Source of the DNA: an uncultured Oscillospiraceae bacterium
GTDB taxonomy: Bacteria > Bacillota > Clostridia > Oscillospirales > Acutalibacteraceae
Length of the DNA: 12,164 bases
Direction of reading: 5' to 3'
Assembly (NCBI GenBank): GCA_902478605.1
Contig: CABSLQ010000079.1
Span: 1 to 12,164 of the forward strand
Shown in pieces: positions 1-7,018 of this stretch (its first letter is position 1; each line of letters begins with the position of its first letter). The notes beneath the pieces are model-generated. The model had not been told where the DNA came from. It saw nothing but the letters and a program-made list of their open reading frames with translations, and did not search any database. Position numbers and translations under genes: made by a program.

Positions 1-2
1 GG

Positions 3-77
3 TGTTCTATCGATTACTGGTATACGGAGGACGATGTGCTGAAAGAAAAATATTATGTAATAGAAGGAAACATGTAA
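3..77 (+). CDS. C-terminal end of an unidentified protein (partial)
   Basis: Frame 3 is open from the window edge to a TAA at 75-77 and gives about 24 residues ending in DDVLKEKYYVIEGNM. The acidic and aromatic-rich composition looks like a genuine protein tail. The stop lies only three bases before a perfect 16-bp hairpin, which is where a gene end is expected. The start is outside the window and the fragment is too short to assign a family. The competing frame 2 reading runs straight through the terminator stem and is less credible. Confidence 0.5.
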   Translation, partial: CSIDYWYTEDDVLKEKYYVIEGNM

Positions 78-80
78 AAA

Positions 81-119
81 GAGCGGCTGCAAAACCATGG
101 GTTTTGCAGCCGCTCCCTG
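81..119. terminator. Bidirectional Rho-independent terminator
   Basis: A perfect 16-bp stem (81-96 pairing with 99-114) has a minimal loop at 97-98. Read on the minus strand it is followed at once by a run of five T (76-80 on the plus strand are A), so it is a good terminator for the araC-type gene that stops at 121. On the plus strand the following bases are CCTGTTT, a weaker tail that could end the partial gene stopping at 77. The two genes converge here. Confidence 0.8.
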
Positions 120-120
120 T

Positions 121-933
121 TTATGGCGGGGAGGCCCTGAGCCGGGAAAGGGGTTCACCGTACAGCTGGCGGTATTTCCGGGCAAAGTACGGCATGTGGT
201 TATAACCGCACAGCTCGGCGCATTGGGCGACGGTGTATTTCCCTGTCCGATACAGATTCCGCGCATGCTGGCAGCGGACGCGGTTGATGTATTCCATCGG
301 GGTGTTGCCGGTCAGCTTTTTAAAGGTATGGCTGAACTGGGAGGGGCTCAGCTGCGCGATTTTACACAGATCCGCTATCGTGATTTTGTCCGGGATATGC
401 TGGTGAATAAAGGCGATGGCTTCATGCATTTTGCCGGGCTGCCCGCGGCCGGAACGCACGGGGAGCGCCGCCGCTTCGGACAACCTGCTTATATAGGCCA
501 GCGCGGCAAGCAGCTGCGCTTCGATGATGAGCGCGTGGCCGTGCCCCTTCTGCCCAAATTCCGCGATGATCGTCTCCATAGCGTCCGTCACGCGGGTATC
601 CTGGGTCAGATAATACGCCGGCATGGGCAGGGAAGAGGGGCGAACCGTCCGCATCAAATGCAGATTGGTGGTCATGCAATAGTATTCGCATACATCGGTG
701 ATGTGCTCCAGACCGTGAAAACAGAAGGCGTTGCAGAACAATACGTCCCCCGCGCCCCCAATCAGACGGTTTTCATTGCAGAGGATATTGGCGCGGCCTT
801 TTGTAAAATACAGGATTTCCATATCCTCATGCCAATGGGGAAGGACCTGGTACTGGCTGGATAAATAATCATAATGCATGCACAGGGGAAAATCTTCGGG
901 AGAAAACAACGTGCTCTGAAAATAATATTCCAT
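121..933 (-). CDS. AraC-family transcriptional regulator
   Basis: This is a 270-aa cytoplasmic DNA-binding regulator. Residues about 15-80 form an AraC-type cupin ligand-binding domain, with an HWHEDMEI motif at 33-40 followed by beta-rich sequence. Residues about 170-266 carry the paired AraC/XylS helix-turn-helix motifs, the first around 185-206 and the second around 234-266 ending YRQLYGEPLSRLR. The ATG at 933 is chosen because GAGGG lies 7 bases upstream; a TTG at 951 would place the start before that site. It is divergent from the GH116 gene with a 161-base gap. From this arrangement and what is known of the family, it probably senses a sugar and activates the glycosidase. The ligand is not evident. 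Confidence 0.9.
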   Translation of the reverse strand: MEYYFQSTLFSPEDFPLCMHYDYLSSQYQVLPHWHEDMEILYFTKGRANILCNENRLIGGAGDVLFCNAFCFHGLEHITDVCEYYCMTTNLHLMRTVRPSSLPMPAYYLTQDTRVTDAMETIIAEFGQKGHGHALIIEAQLLAALAYISRLSEAAALPVRSGRGQPGKMHEAIAFIHQHIPDKITIADLCKIAQLSPSQFSHTFKKLTGNTPMEYINRVRCQHARNLYRTGKYTVAQCAELCGYNHMPYFARKYRQLYGEPLSRLRASPP

Positions 934-988
934 ACCCTGTCCCTCAAGCAAACCGCAGAATTGTGCTAATATTCCGCAGGCACGTGAA

Positions 989-1017
989 TTGACGCCACCG
1001 GCGCCGTATGGTACAAA
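989..1017 (+). promoter_or_regulatory. Putative sigma-A promoter of the GH116 gene
   Basis: TTGACG at 989-994 and TACAAA at 1012-1017 are separated by 17 bases. The -10 box is only a moderate match. Transcription would start near 1024, about 70 bases before the chosen ATG at 1095. A weak -10 is expected for an activator-dependent promoter, consistent with the divergent AraC gene. Confidence 0.55.
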
Positions 1018-1025
1018 TATACCAT
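1008..1025. promoter_or_regulatory. Inverted repeat over the GH116 -10 region (candidate operator)
   Basis: ATGGTA at 1008-1013 is repeated in inverted form as TACCAT at 1020-1025 with a 6-base spacer. The repeat covers the proposed -10 box and start point, a position typical of a repressor site. AraC-type activators usually bind direct repeats upstream of -35, so the binding factor may be a different protein. Confidence 0.4.
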
Positions 1026-1094
1026 GAACTATGGCGCTGCGTCAAGAAAACAGCCGGTCCGAAACCGGAACCGGCAGCAAAGGAGCGGACAGGG

Positions 1095-3338
1095 ATGACA
1101 GGAGAAAAGGAAAGCTTGTACACCGATATTTCGGATAGTCTCGGGGCGCCCTTCGGCGGGTTCGGCACCGGGTATTTTGTGTTCGGCCGGCACGGGTTTG
1201 TCCATTGGAACGTCAATGGCTTCCCCGAACCGCAGCAGACCAGCGAATACCCTCACGGCGATCGCTGGCGGTATTATGCGGAAGACCCGGAAGCGGCCCC
1301 GGTGGCGCTGTATCTCAAAAAAGGGCAGACGACCACGCTTCTCCAGACCAGAGAGTCTGCCTTTGTGACGGGGAACCCCTGCCGCGGCTTCTCGATGCAG
1401 GCGTTCATGCCGTTCGGACGGTGCGACATGACCGTGGACGCCGACACGCAGGTGCAGATGCTGCTGTATTCCTCGGCAAAGCCCCATGATATTGACGCGA
1501 CCAGCATCCCCGCCTGCGTGGTGGAGATAACGGTTTGCAACCATGCGGAGCAGGCGGTGACATACACCCTTGGCCTGGGGTATGACGCCGAAGTGTACGG
1601 GGAGACGCGGGACGGCGCGCTCCTGACGCTGTCCGAGCAGGCGGGACAGGTGTGCTTCGGCTTTGCCGGCGGGCAGGGCGGCACCATCACCCTGCAGGTG
1701 GGGGCGCATGCGCAGGCAACCGCCGTCGGGGTGATCAGCTGGTACTATCCGGCCTTTTCCACCCCCGGTATTGCGCCAAATGACATCATTTTCCGGCAGA
1801 ACACGGTGCAGGATTACGATTATGAGAAGAACCAGGGAAGCTATATCCGTGACTACGTGAGGCGGTATCCATCTGCGGCGGCGGTCGCGGAGGAAGCGCT
1901 GGCCAGCCATGACGCGTGGAAGGCGGAAATCCGGCGCTGGCATGAGAGCCTGCAGGTGCCCCCGGCGTGCCTGCACGTCTGGTTCGGTTCCTACGCCTCC
2001 CTGATCACGGCCACCCTGTATACGACCGAGGGATATTATCTGGAGATCGAGCAGCCGCACGGCTGCCTTAACACCATGGATGTCAGCGTCTATTCCACCT
2101 GGATTTTTATGGTGAACTGGCCCGAGGTGGAGCGCCGGGATTTGGAGCAGTACATCGCGGCCATTCCCAAAACCGGCGAAACAGCGGGGAAGGTGTGGCA
2201 TTCCCTGTGGGCGGACGGCGCCCATTACGTGGAGGAGGCCATTTACGCCGTGCGCAGCTGGCGCTATGCGCTGTGGTCGGGTGACAGGGAATTTTTACGG
2301 AAAAGCTATCCGAGCGTGAAGGCCGCGCTTGCCTATATGTACCGCACGGCGGGCAGGGGGCATCTGATCCAAAACGGCGGCGGCAACCAGAGCTACGACG
2401 CGTGGAAGATGCCCGGCATCGGCGCCTATGTCAACATACAATGGGTTTATGCGCTGTTCGCCCTGCGCCGGATGTGCGAAGAGCTCGGCGAGGAGAAGGA
2501 ACTGTGCGGACGGAATCTGGACGATTTTCTGGCGGCGGCTATCCGGGAATACAACGAAACGCTTTGGGATGAGCAGGGCGGGTACTGGCATGCCTACAAG
2601 ACCAACGAGGACTCCCTCGCCCTTCCGCACGGGAGCGCGGTATTTGCCGATCAGCTGTTTGGCCACTGGGCCGTTGCCATCGACGCGGAGAGCCGGTCCG
2701 TGCTGCCGGAAGCGATGGAGAAGGCGGCCCTGCAGAAAATATATACCCACAACCGCCTTGAGGATAAAGAGGGCGGCTACTCCTGCTGGACGAACGGCAT
2801 GATGCCCAACCGGGAGGAAACCGCGTCCATCGATATCACCGATCAGGGGCCCAACGTCTGCGGATACCATGCCCTGACCTGCTGGGTCAGCACGCAGATG
2901 GAACTGGCCTCCCTGCTGGGGTACTTCGGCATGGAGGAGGAATCGCGCGATGTGTTTGCCTCCGTTGCCCGCGGGATGGGGAAAAACGTGCTGGCGGTGG
3001 GCGAGTGGAACCGCACCGTGAACGAACGGCTTGAACTGGAGACCTCCCGGCAGGAGCCGGGAAAGGACACCCCCCGTTTCCCGCCGTATCCCCGCTATAA
3101 GTCTTCCTGGGAATACCTGATCCGCCTGCTGGGGATGGACATGACCATGGACCGCATTCGCCTGTCTCCTTTCCGCACGCTGTCTTTTTCCATCGATCGG
3201 GTACCGCTTGCCGGCATGACGCTGACCGTGCGCGTGGAGGAGGGGTGGACCGCCTGCCGCGTGGACGGTAAAGAAGCGGCGCCCGTCCTGGACCGCGCCC
3301 GTTCCCAGGCGGTCGTGGAGTTTATCCGGGAAGCGTGA
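1095..3338 (+). CDS. GH116 (GBA2-like) beta-glycosidase
   Basis: This 747-aa protein has no signal peptide and is probably cytoplasmic. It resembles GH116, the family of human GBA2 and bacterial beta-glucosidases. The N-terminal domain begins with the glycine-rich GAPFGGFGTGYF (17-28) plus FVHWNVNGFPE (35-45). The C-terminal alpha-helical catalytic domain starts near residue 290. NQSYDAW (431-437) matches the family's QTYDxW motif, which makes D435 the likely acid/base. The segment YLEIEQPHGCLNTMDV (315-330) aligns with the nucleophile region, with E317 or E319 as candidate. FADQLFGHW (518-526) matches the conserved DQxxGQW stretch. The ATG at 1095 is preferred over 1008 because AAAGGAG sits 9 bases upstream and the family motif begins soon after. 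The natural substrate is unknown; a beta-glucoside or beta-xyloside is plausible. Confidence 0.8.
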   Translation: MTGEKESLYTDISDSLGAPFGGFGTGYFVFGRHGFVHWNVNGFPEPQQTSEYPHGDRWRYYAEDPEAAPVALYLKKGQTTTLLQTRESAFVTGNPCRGFSMQAFMPFGRCDMTVDADTQVQMLLYSSAKPHDIDATSIPACVVEITVCNHAEQAVTYTLGLGYDAEVYGETRDGALLTLSEQAGQVCFGFAGGQGGTITLQVGAHAQATAVGVISWYYPAFSTPGIAPNDIIFRQNTVQDYDYEKNQGSYIRDYVRRYPSAAAVAEEALASHDAWKAEIRRWHESLQVPPACLHVWFGSYASLITATLYTTEGYYLEIEQPHGCLNTMDVSVYSTWIFMVNWPEVERRDLEQYIAAIPKTGETAGKVWHSLWADGAHYVEEAIYAVRSWRYALWSGDREFLRKSYPSVKAALAYMYRTAGRGHLIQNGGGNQSYDAWKMPGIGAYVNIQWVYALFALRRMCEELGEEKELCGRNLDDFLAAAIREYNETLWDEQGGYWHAYKTNEDSLALPHGSAVFADQLFGHWAVAIDAESRSVLPEAMEKAALQKIYTHNRLEDKEGGYSCWTNGMMPNREETASIDITDQGPNVCGYHALTCWVSTQMELASLLGYFGMEEESRDVFASVARGMGKNVLAVGEWNRTVNERLELETSRQEPGKDTPRFPPYPRYKSSWEYLIRLLGMDMTMDRIRLSPFRTLSFSIDRVPLAGMTLTVRVEEGWTACRVDGKEAAPVLDRARSQAVVEFIREA

Positions 3339-3364
3339 CGCCGTGAAATTTCCGCAAATCCTTC

Positions 3365-3393
3365 TTGACAAGCCGGGCGGCGGCATGTATACT
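3365..3393 (+). promoter_or_regulatory. Strong sigma-A promoter of the 5S rRNA gene
   Basis: A perfect -35 box TTGACA (3365-3370), a 17-base spacer and the -10 box TATACT (3388-3393, five of six consensus bases) place the start point at about 3400, exactly at the 5' end of the 5S gene. It begins only 27 bases after the GH116 stop. Confidence 0.9.
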
Positions 3394-3400
3394 ATTAGCC

Positions 3401-3516
3401 GTTGGTGTTGATGGCGGTGGGGGTACACCCGTTCCCATCCCGAACACGGCAGTTAAGCCCACTTGCGCTGAAAATACTTGGCTGGAAGCGGCCTGGGAAA
3501 ATAAGCAGATGCCAAC
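3401..3516 (+). rRNA. rrf: 5S ribosomal RNA (stand-alone copy)
   Basis: The 116-base sequence carries the universal 5S core, including CCCGTTCCCATCCCGAAC and the following CACGGCAGTTAAGCC, and TACTTGG farther on. The two ends pair as helix I (3401-3408 with 3509-3516, with two G-U pairs). No 16S or 23S sequence lies on either side. It has its own promoter immediately upstream and a terminator immediately downstream, so it is a self-contained unit and not the end of an rRNA operon. The usual GATGGTA and GAGAGTAGG strands of loop E read GAAAATA and GAAAATAAG here. Confidence 0.93.
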
Positions 3517-3518
3517 AT

Positions 3519-3567
3519 AAAAAAGCCCGCCAAAGGGCGGCACTTCGTAGAGAAGTGCCGCCCTTTT
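3519..3567. terminator. Bidirectional terminator between 5S rRNA and the XRE gene
   Basis: A 15-bp perfect stem (3532-3546 with 3552-3566, loop 3547-3551) ends in TTTT on the plus strand and terminates the 5S transcript. On the minus strand the sequence continues into GGCGG followed by six T (3519-3524 on the plus strand are A), so the same region can end the XRE-type gene that stops at 3609. Confidence 0.85.
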
Positions 3568-3608
3568 GACTTTCGTCAGCAATATAAGCATCTGATAACT
3601 GCTGAAAT

Positions 3609-4382
3609 TTATGAGCGAAGACTACACCAGCTTTCCTTGAAATCAGATAGTTTTTCAGCAAGTGAAAGAAGAGGATAAATCAGCAGCGGGAATTTGTGAT
3701 CACCATAATGGCTGTAGATTTCTATTCTTTCGCCGGTATCCATTTCAACCACCTGTTTTATCGACAATGAATAATTTGTCATCGATTCAAGTGCTTCTTT
3801 GGCATCTTCTTCCTCTATCCCGCATTTGAGGCTCACAGAAGAAACCGTATAAGATGCACCGCCATTTTCAAGCTGATGTTTCAAAATTTTCCGTACGTTT
3901 GGGTTTGCAAGACATTGCAAAAAATCAGCTGCATTTTCATTGCTGAATAATTTTGCTGAAGTCTCATCATCAGCAATATATGTCAGCGCTATATCTTTGT
4001 CGGCATATACGCCGCCGCATTTGATAGAAACAAAGCCGGTATGTGATTCGGGATTGTTCGAAAGACGATTTTTTATATGATCAATACTTGTATTTGCTTC
4101 ATCCCATGCCCACATGGTATCAAGAATCGCATCATATACCGCAAACGGCGTTTCTTCTATTGCTGTAAAAGCTCTGGGCTTTGTTTCAATGGAAAACAGT
4201 TCATCAAGCGTTACCTCAAAAATATCGGCGATGACCGGAAGAAGCTGGATATCCGGCATTGTGACACTGTTTTCCCATTTTGAAATCGATTGAGAAGATA
4301 CACCAATGATGTCGGCAAGTTCTTCTTGCGTCATATTCTTGGTTTTTCGTAATTTTGCAATTTTTTCTCCGATATTATACAT
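3609..4382 (-). CDS. XRE-family helix-turn-helix regulator with C-terminal winged-helix-like domain
   Basis: This is a 257-aa regulator. Residues 1-65 form a classic Cro/C1-type helix-turn-helix (IGEKIAKLRKTKNMTQEELA, then ISKWENSVTMPD). The C-terminal part (about 160-245) alternates helices and a strand pair in a way that suggests a winged helix, but this is inference. The ATG at 4382 is fixed by a strong AAAAGGAGG site 9 bases upstream; an open frame continues to 4727 without a ribosome binding site and is not used. Codon use is clearly AT-rich (many AAA, ATT, GAA) against GC-rich neighbours on both sides, which suggests horizontal acquisition. It converges with the 5S gene. Its target is unknown; nearby palindromes are candidates. 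Confidence 0.88.
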   Translation of the reverse strand: MYNIGEKIAKLRKTKNMTQEELADIIGVSSQSISKWENSVTMPDIQLLPVIADIFEVTLDELFSIETKPRAFTAIEETPFAVYDAILDTMWAWDEANTSIDHIKNRLSNNPESHTGFVSIKCGGVYADKDIALTYIADDETSAKLFSNENAADFLQCLANPNVRKILKHQLENGGASYTVSSVSLKCGIEEEDAKEALESMTNYSLSIKQVVEMDTGERIEIYSHYGDHKFPLLIYPLLSLAEKLSDFKESWCSLRS

Positions 4383-4430
4383 TGTGAAATCCTCCTTTTG
4401 GTAATTGATAAATGCTTCGACCGTGTCTTC

Positions 4431-4436
4431 ATTATA
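4431..4436 (-). promoter_or_regulatory. -10 box of the XRE gene promoter
   Basis: A perfect TATAAT on the minus strand lies 48 bases upstream of the XRE start codon. The -35 region at the right distance reads TGGTTT (4459-4454), a poor match, so the promoter may need help or be weak. Confidence 0.5.
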
Positions 4437-4562
4437 GTGTATTACGACGAAATAAACCATAGCGAATTTGGCGAACAATCCGCCCAGATAGATATCGAAT
4501 CTCTTTTCTGTAATAGAAGAAACAATGCAGATAATTTGGTGGGTTTCACTGGGTAGCGAGCA

Positions 4563-4587
4563 TCGGATTGTGACACCCGCAATCCGA
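4563..4587. repeat. 8-bp inverted repeat in the intergenic region
   Basis: TCGGATTG (4563-4570) and CAATCCGA (4580-4587) are perfect inverted repeats with a 9-base spacer. No T-run follows on either strand, so it is not an obvious terminator. It could be an operator for the adjacent XRE regulator or part of a remnant element. Within 4383-4725 (343 bases without a gene) I otherwise see the XRE promoter, the next hairpin and the promoter of the downstream gene. Confidence 0.4.
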
Positions 4588-4600
4588 AAAGAGAACAAAT

Positions 4601-4654
4601 TAAAAACGTGGGACACCTTTCTTACGAAAGGTGTCCCAACCGGCGGGCTTTTTT
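4601..4654. terminator. Strong symmetrical hairpin, likely terminator in both directions
   Basis: A perfect 13-bp stem (4609-4621 with 4626-4638) has a 4-base loop. On the minus strand it is followed after two bases by five T. On the plus strand a run of six T comes about ten bases later (4649-4654). No plus-strand gene precedes it and no minus-strand gene feeds into it, so it appears to insulate the AT-rich XRE unit or to be a remnant of a lost gene. Confidence 0.55.
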
Positions 4655-4660
4655 GTACAT

Positions 4661-4676
4661 GCCGGTTGACACCGGC
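4661..4676. promoter_or_regulatory. Inverted repeat centred on the -35 box (candidate operator)
   Basis: GCCGGT (4661-4666) and ACCGGC (4671-4676) form a perfect inverted repeat around the -35 box TTGACA. A further related half site, AACCGGC, lies at 4638-4644 and mirrors GCCGGTT at 4661-4667. A protein bound here would block RNA polymerase. Confidence 0.4.
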
Positions 4677-4694
4677 CGCGCAAAAAGCTAATAT
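4666..4694 (+). promoter_or_regulatory. Promoter of the URO-D-family gene
   Basis: A perfect -35 TTGACA (4666-4671), a 17-base spacer and TAATAT (4689-4694) as -10 lie about 30 bases upstream of the start codon at 4726. Confidence 0.7.
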
Positions 4695-4725
4695 GAAAGC
4701 AAAGACAAAACAGGGAGGGTTCTGC

Positions 4726-5784
4726 ATGTCATTGGCCAGCGGTATGGCGGCGCTGCACCTGGAAATGACCGATATGGTTCCGCGTACGGAGTATTCCGCA
4801 CCCTTTCATCCCGCGCTGGTAAAGGCGGTCACCGGTTACGATGTGAAGCCGGACAGCGATGGGGAGCTTGTGAACAAGGCGGCCGGCGCCTTTATGGAAG
4901 CGTGGGATTTTGCCCTGCAGTGGCGCGTGGGCCTGCTCAGCGATGTGTTCGGAAAATACCGCGTCAACATGGGCCATGCGGAATATGCGGCGGGCGGCGT
5001 CGATCGGGACGATCACATCTACTGCGCCTTTCGGGACGAGGAAGATGTGCTGCGGTTTGATCCGATGGAGGCGTTCGGCCCGGTGGACGTGCGCGAATGG
5101 ACAAAAAATTCTCGGACGATTACCATGCCGCCTCTCTCACCACCAGCGATACGGTGAACATGACCGGCACCTATATCACCTGTGTTTCCGGCCTGATTGA
5201 GCTATTCGGCTGGGACCTGCTGCTGACGGCGGCGGGGGTGGATCCCCAGGGCTTCGGCGAGGTGGCCAACCGCTATGCCCGCTGGATGCAGCCGTATTAT
5301 GAAGCGCTGGCGCAATGCGATTCCCCCACGATTATGGTGCACGACGATATCGTGTGGACGGAGGGACCTTTTATCCACCCGGATTGGTACCGCACGTTTG
5401 TTTTCCCCCATTATAAGACGTTTTTCGCCCCTCTTCTGGAGGCGGGCAAGAAGATTCTGTTTACCTCGGACGGGAACTATACCATGTTTCTCGACGACAT
5501 CGCGCAGGCGGGGGGCGCAGGGCTTTGTGCTCGAGCCGGTCACCGATCTGGAGACGGCGGTTGAAAAATACGGCAAGACCCATGTGATTGTGGGCAACGC
5601 CGACACCCGCATCCTTCTTCAAAATGACCGGGAAGCCATTTATCAGGAGGTCAAACGCTGCATGGACACGGCGAAGCACTGCCCCGGATTCATTATGGCA
5701 GTGGGCAACCATATTCCGGCGAATACGCCGGTGGAAGCGGCGCTGTATTATGACGAGGTGTACCGCAAGCTGGGCCGGCGTTAA
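4726..5784 (+). pseudogene. Uroporphyrinogen decarboxylase-family (methyltransferase-like) gene, two frameshifts
   Basis: Restoring one base at each of two homopolymers gives a 352-aa protein of the URO-D superfamily, which includes haem enzyme HemE and corrinoid-dependent methyltransferases such as MtaA. The visible family features are the acidic HDDIVWTEGPFIHPDWY (206-222), SDGN (248-251), GFVLEPVTD (266-274), the GNADTR strand and GNHIPANTP (327-335) near the end. It lacks the N-terminal signature of true HemE, so a methyltransferase-like role is more likely. The start has GGGAGG 7 bases upstream. The frame shifts -1 at a run of six A (5103-5108) and back by +1 at a run of six G (5510-5515). 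Unshifted translation stops at 5157 after 143 residues. Codon choice and motifs are intact between the breaks, so the damage is recent, a sequencing artefact, or bypassed by slippage. DUF2284 follows 63 bases downstream. Confidence 0.8.
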
Positions 5785-5847
5785 GGCTGACGATTGGACG
5801 ACAACGCCGGGAAGAGAAAAGGTTCCGGCCGAAAGGAGAGGCACAGA

Positions 5848-6384
5848 ATGGCGGTTGATATGTGGGTGCAAAAGGCGCTGGAGGCCGGTTTTGCCAAGGC
5901 GGCGCCCGTGGAGACGAAAAAGCTGAAGCTGCTGCCCGAGGTGCGCAACATGTGCGCCGTCAACCGGTGCGGGCAGTACGGCGCCAACTGGAATTGCCCG
6001 CCGGCATGCGGGACGCTGGAGGAATGCGAGGCGCGCCTGCGGCAATACGAGAGGGGCATCGTGGTGGAAACGGTGGGGCAGCTGGAGGACTCCTTTGACG
6101 TGGAGGGCATGACCGCCGCCGCGGAACAGCACAAGGAGCGGTTCGAGGCGCTTTTCCTCCAGATTAAGGAAGCCTACCCCGACGTGCTCGCCCTGGGGGC
6201 GGGCGGCTGCCGGAAATGCGAAACCTGTACATACCCCGATGCGCCCTGCCGGTTCCCGGAAACGCTGCATGCCTCGATGGAGGGATACGGCATGATGGTC
6301 AGCGATGTATGCGCCGCCTGTGGGATTCCGTATATCAACGGGGCGAATACGGTCACCTATGTCGGGTGTTATCTGTTTGAATAA
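5848..6384 (+). CDS. DUF2284 cysteine-rich putative metal-binding protein
   Basis: This is a 178-aa soluble protein with twelve cysteines. The cluster CRKCETCTYPDAPC (121-134) after GAGG is the hallmark of DUF2284. Further pairs lie at C36/C41, C50/C54 and C155/C158, with C60 and C174 alone. The pattern suggests iron-sulphur or zinc binding; no catalytic function is established. AAAGGAG lies 9 bases before the ATG at 5848, which decides the start against an upstream ATG at 5794. No promoter is seen in the 63-base gap, so it is probably co-transcribed with the URO-D-family gene. My recollection is that DUF2284 genes are often found near corrinoid methyltransferase genes, which fits the pairing, but no corrinoid protein is encoded here. 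Confidence 0.85.
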   Translation: MAVDMWVQKALEAGFAKAAPVETKKLKLLPEVRNMCAVNRCGQYGANWNCPPACGTLEECEARLRQYERGIVVETVGQLEDSFDVEGMTAAAEQHKERFEALFLQIKEAYPDVLALGAGGCRKCETCTYPDAPCRFPETLHASMEGYGMMVSDVCAACGIPYINGANTVTYVGCYLFE

Positions 6385-6396
6385 AAAAGGGGAGAC

Positions 6397-6432
6397 GAGC
6401 GCCGTACCGGGCATGTGACCGGCACGGCGCTC
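6397..6432 (+). terminator. Hairpin after the DUF2284 gene, probable terminator
   Basis: A 9-bp stem (6397-6405 with 6424-6432) continues inward with CCGG/CCGG (6407-6410 with 6419-6422) after one mismatch. There is no immediate T-run; a run of five T begins only at 6450. It separates the DUF2284 gene from the sigma factor gene, so termination is plausible but not ideal. Confidence 0.5.
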
Positions 6433-6511
6433 CGGCTTATACGAAAAAATTTTTAAACAGGAGAATGATTTTCCCCTTTTGATTCGTTTTATAGATAGAG
6501 GGGGTGGGAAC

Positions 6512-7018
6512 ATGGACGGTGCAGACAGCATACAGGACGTGGATCGGGCGGTATATGCATACAGCGACACGATATACCGCGTGGCCTATCACTATCTGAA
6601 AAACCGGGAAGACGCCGAGGACATCACCCACGACGTCCTGCTCAAATGGATGGAAAAGGCACCGCCCTTCTCCTCGCCGGAGCACGAAAAGGCCTGGTTT
6701 ATCCGGGTGACCGTCAACGCCTGCAAGGACTGCCGGCGGCAGGCGTACCGCGTGCGCCGGGCGGATATGGCAGTTTGCCCGGAACCCCATGCTTTTACGG
6801 GAATTTCCCTGCTGGAAACGGTACTGTCCCTGCCCGCCGCGCAGAGCACCCTGCTGTACCTGCATTATTACGAAGGCTACAGCATCCGGGAAATCGCCGG
6901 CATCCTGCGCAAAAGCGAGCGGGCCGTGCAGTCGCGGCTGTACCGCGCCCGGCAGGCACTTAAACGGGAAATGGAGGATACGGATGATGGATATGGAATC
7001 CTATCGCCGGGAGATTGA
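6512..7018 (+). CDS. ECF-type RNA polymerase sigma factor
   Basis: This is a 168-aa sigma-70 family protein of the extracytoplasmic function group. Region 2 spans about residues 12-78 (YSDTIYRVAYHYLKNREDAEDITHDVLLKW, ending WFIRVTVNACKDCRR). Region 4 spans about 98-152 (LLETVLSLPAAQSTLLYLHYYEGYSIREIA, then RAVQSRLYRARQALK). It lacks regions 1 and 3, as ECF factors do. The ATG at 6512 is preceded by AGGGGG at 7-base spacing; the frame also opens upstream at a TTG (6479) without support. Its end overlaps the next gene by 35 bases, so the two are translationally coupled, the usual layout of a sigma/anti-sigma pair. I could not recognise an autoregulatory ECF promoter upstream. Confidence 0.93.
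   Translation: MDGADSIQDVDRAVYAYSDTIYRVAYHYLKNREDAEDITHDVLLKWMEKAPPFSSPEHEKAWFIRVTVNACKDCRRQAYRVRRADMAVCPEPHAFTGISLLETVLSLPAAQSTLLYLHYYEGYSIREIAGILRKSERAVQSRLYRARQALKREMEDTDDGYGILSPGD

Noticed and set aside
2..205. Frame-2 open frame across the first 205 bases
   Set aside because: It reads through a perfect terminator stem and into the antisense of the araC-type gene; the frame-3 tail ending at 77 is a better gene end.
1029..3428. Long open frames antisense to the GH116 gene
   Set aside because: Same GC-bias effect. No ribosome binding site or domain is visible, and the second runs into the 5S region.
4525..4725. N-terminal extension of the URO-D-family frame to 4525
   Set aside because: It would translate through the hairpin and promoter; the start at 4726 has a good GGGAGG site.
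6433..6511. ECF autoregulatory promoter (AAC/CGT type) before the sigma gene
   Set aside because: TTAAAC and a CGT are present but about 26 bases apart instead of 16-17. A TATAGA at 6490 is too close to the start codon and lacks a -35.
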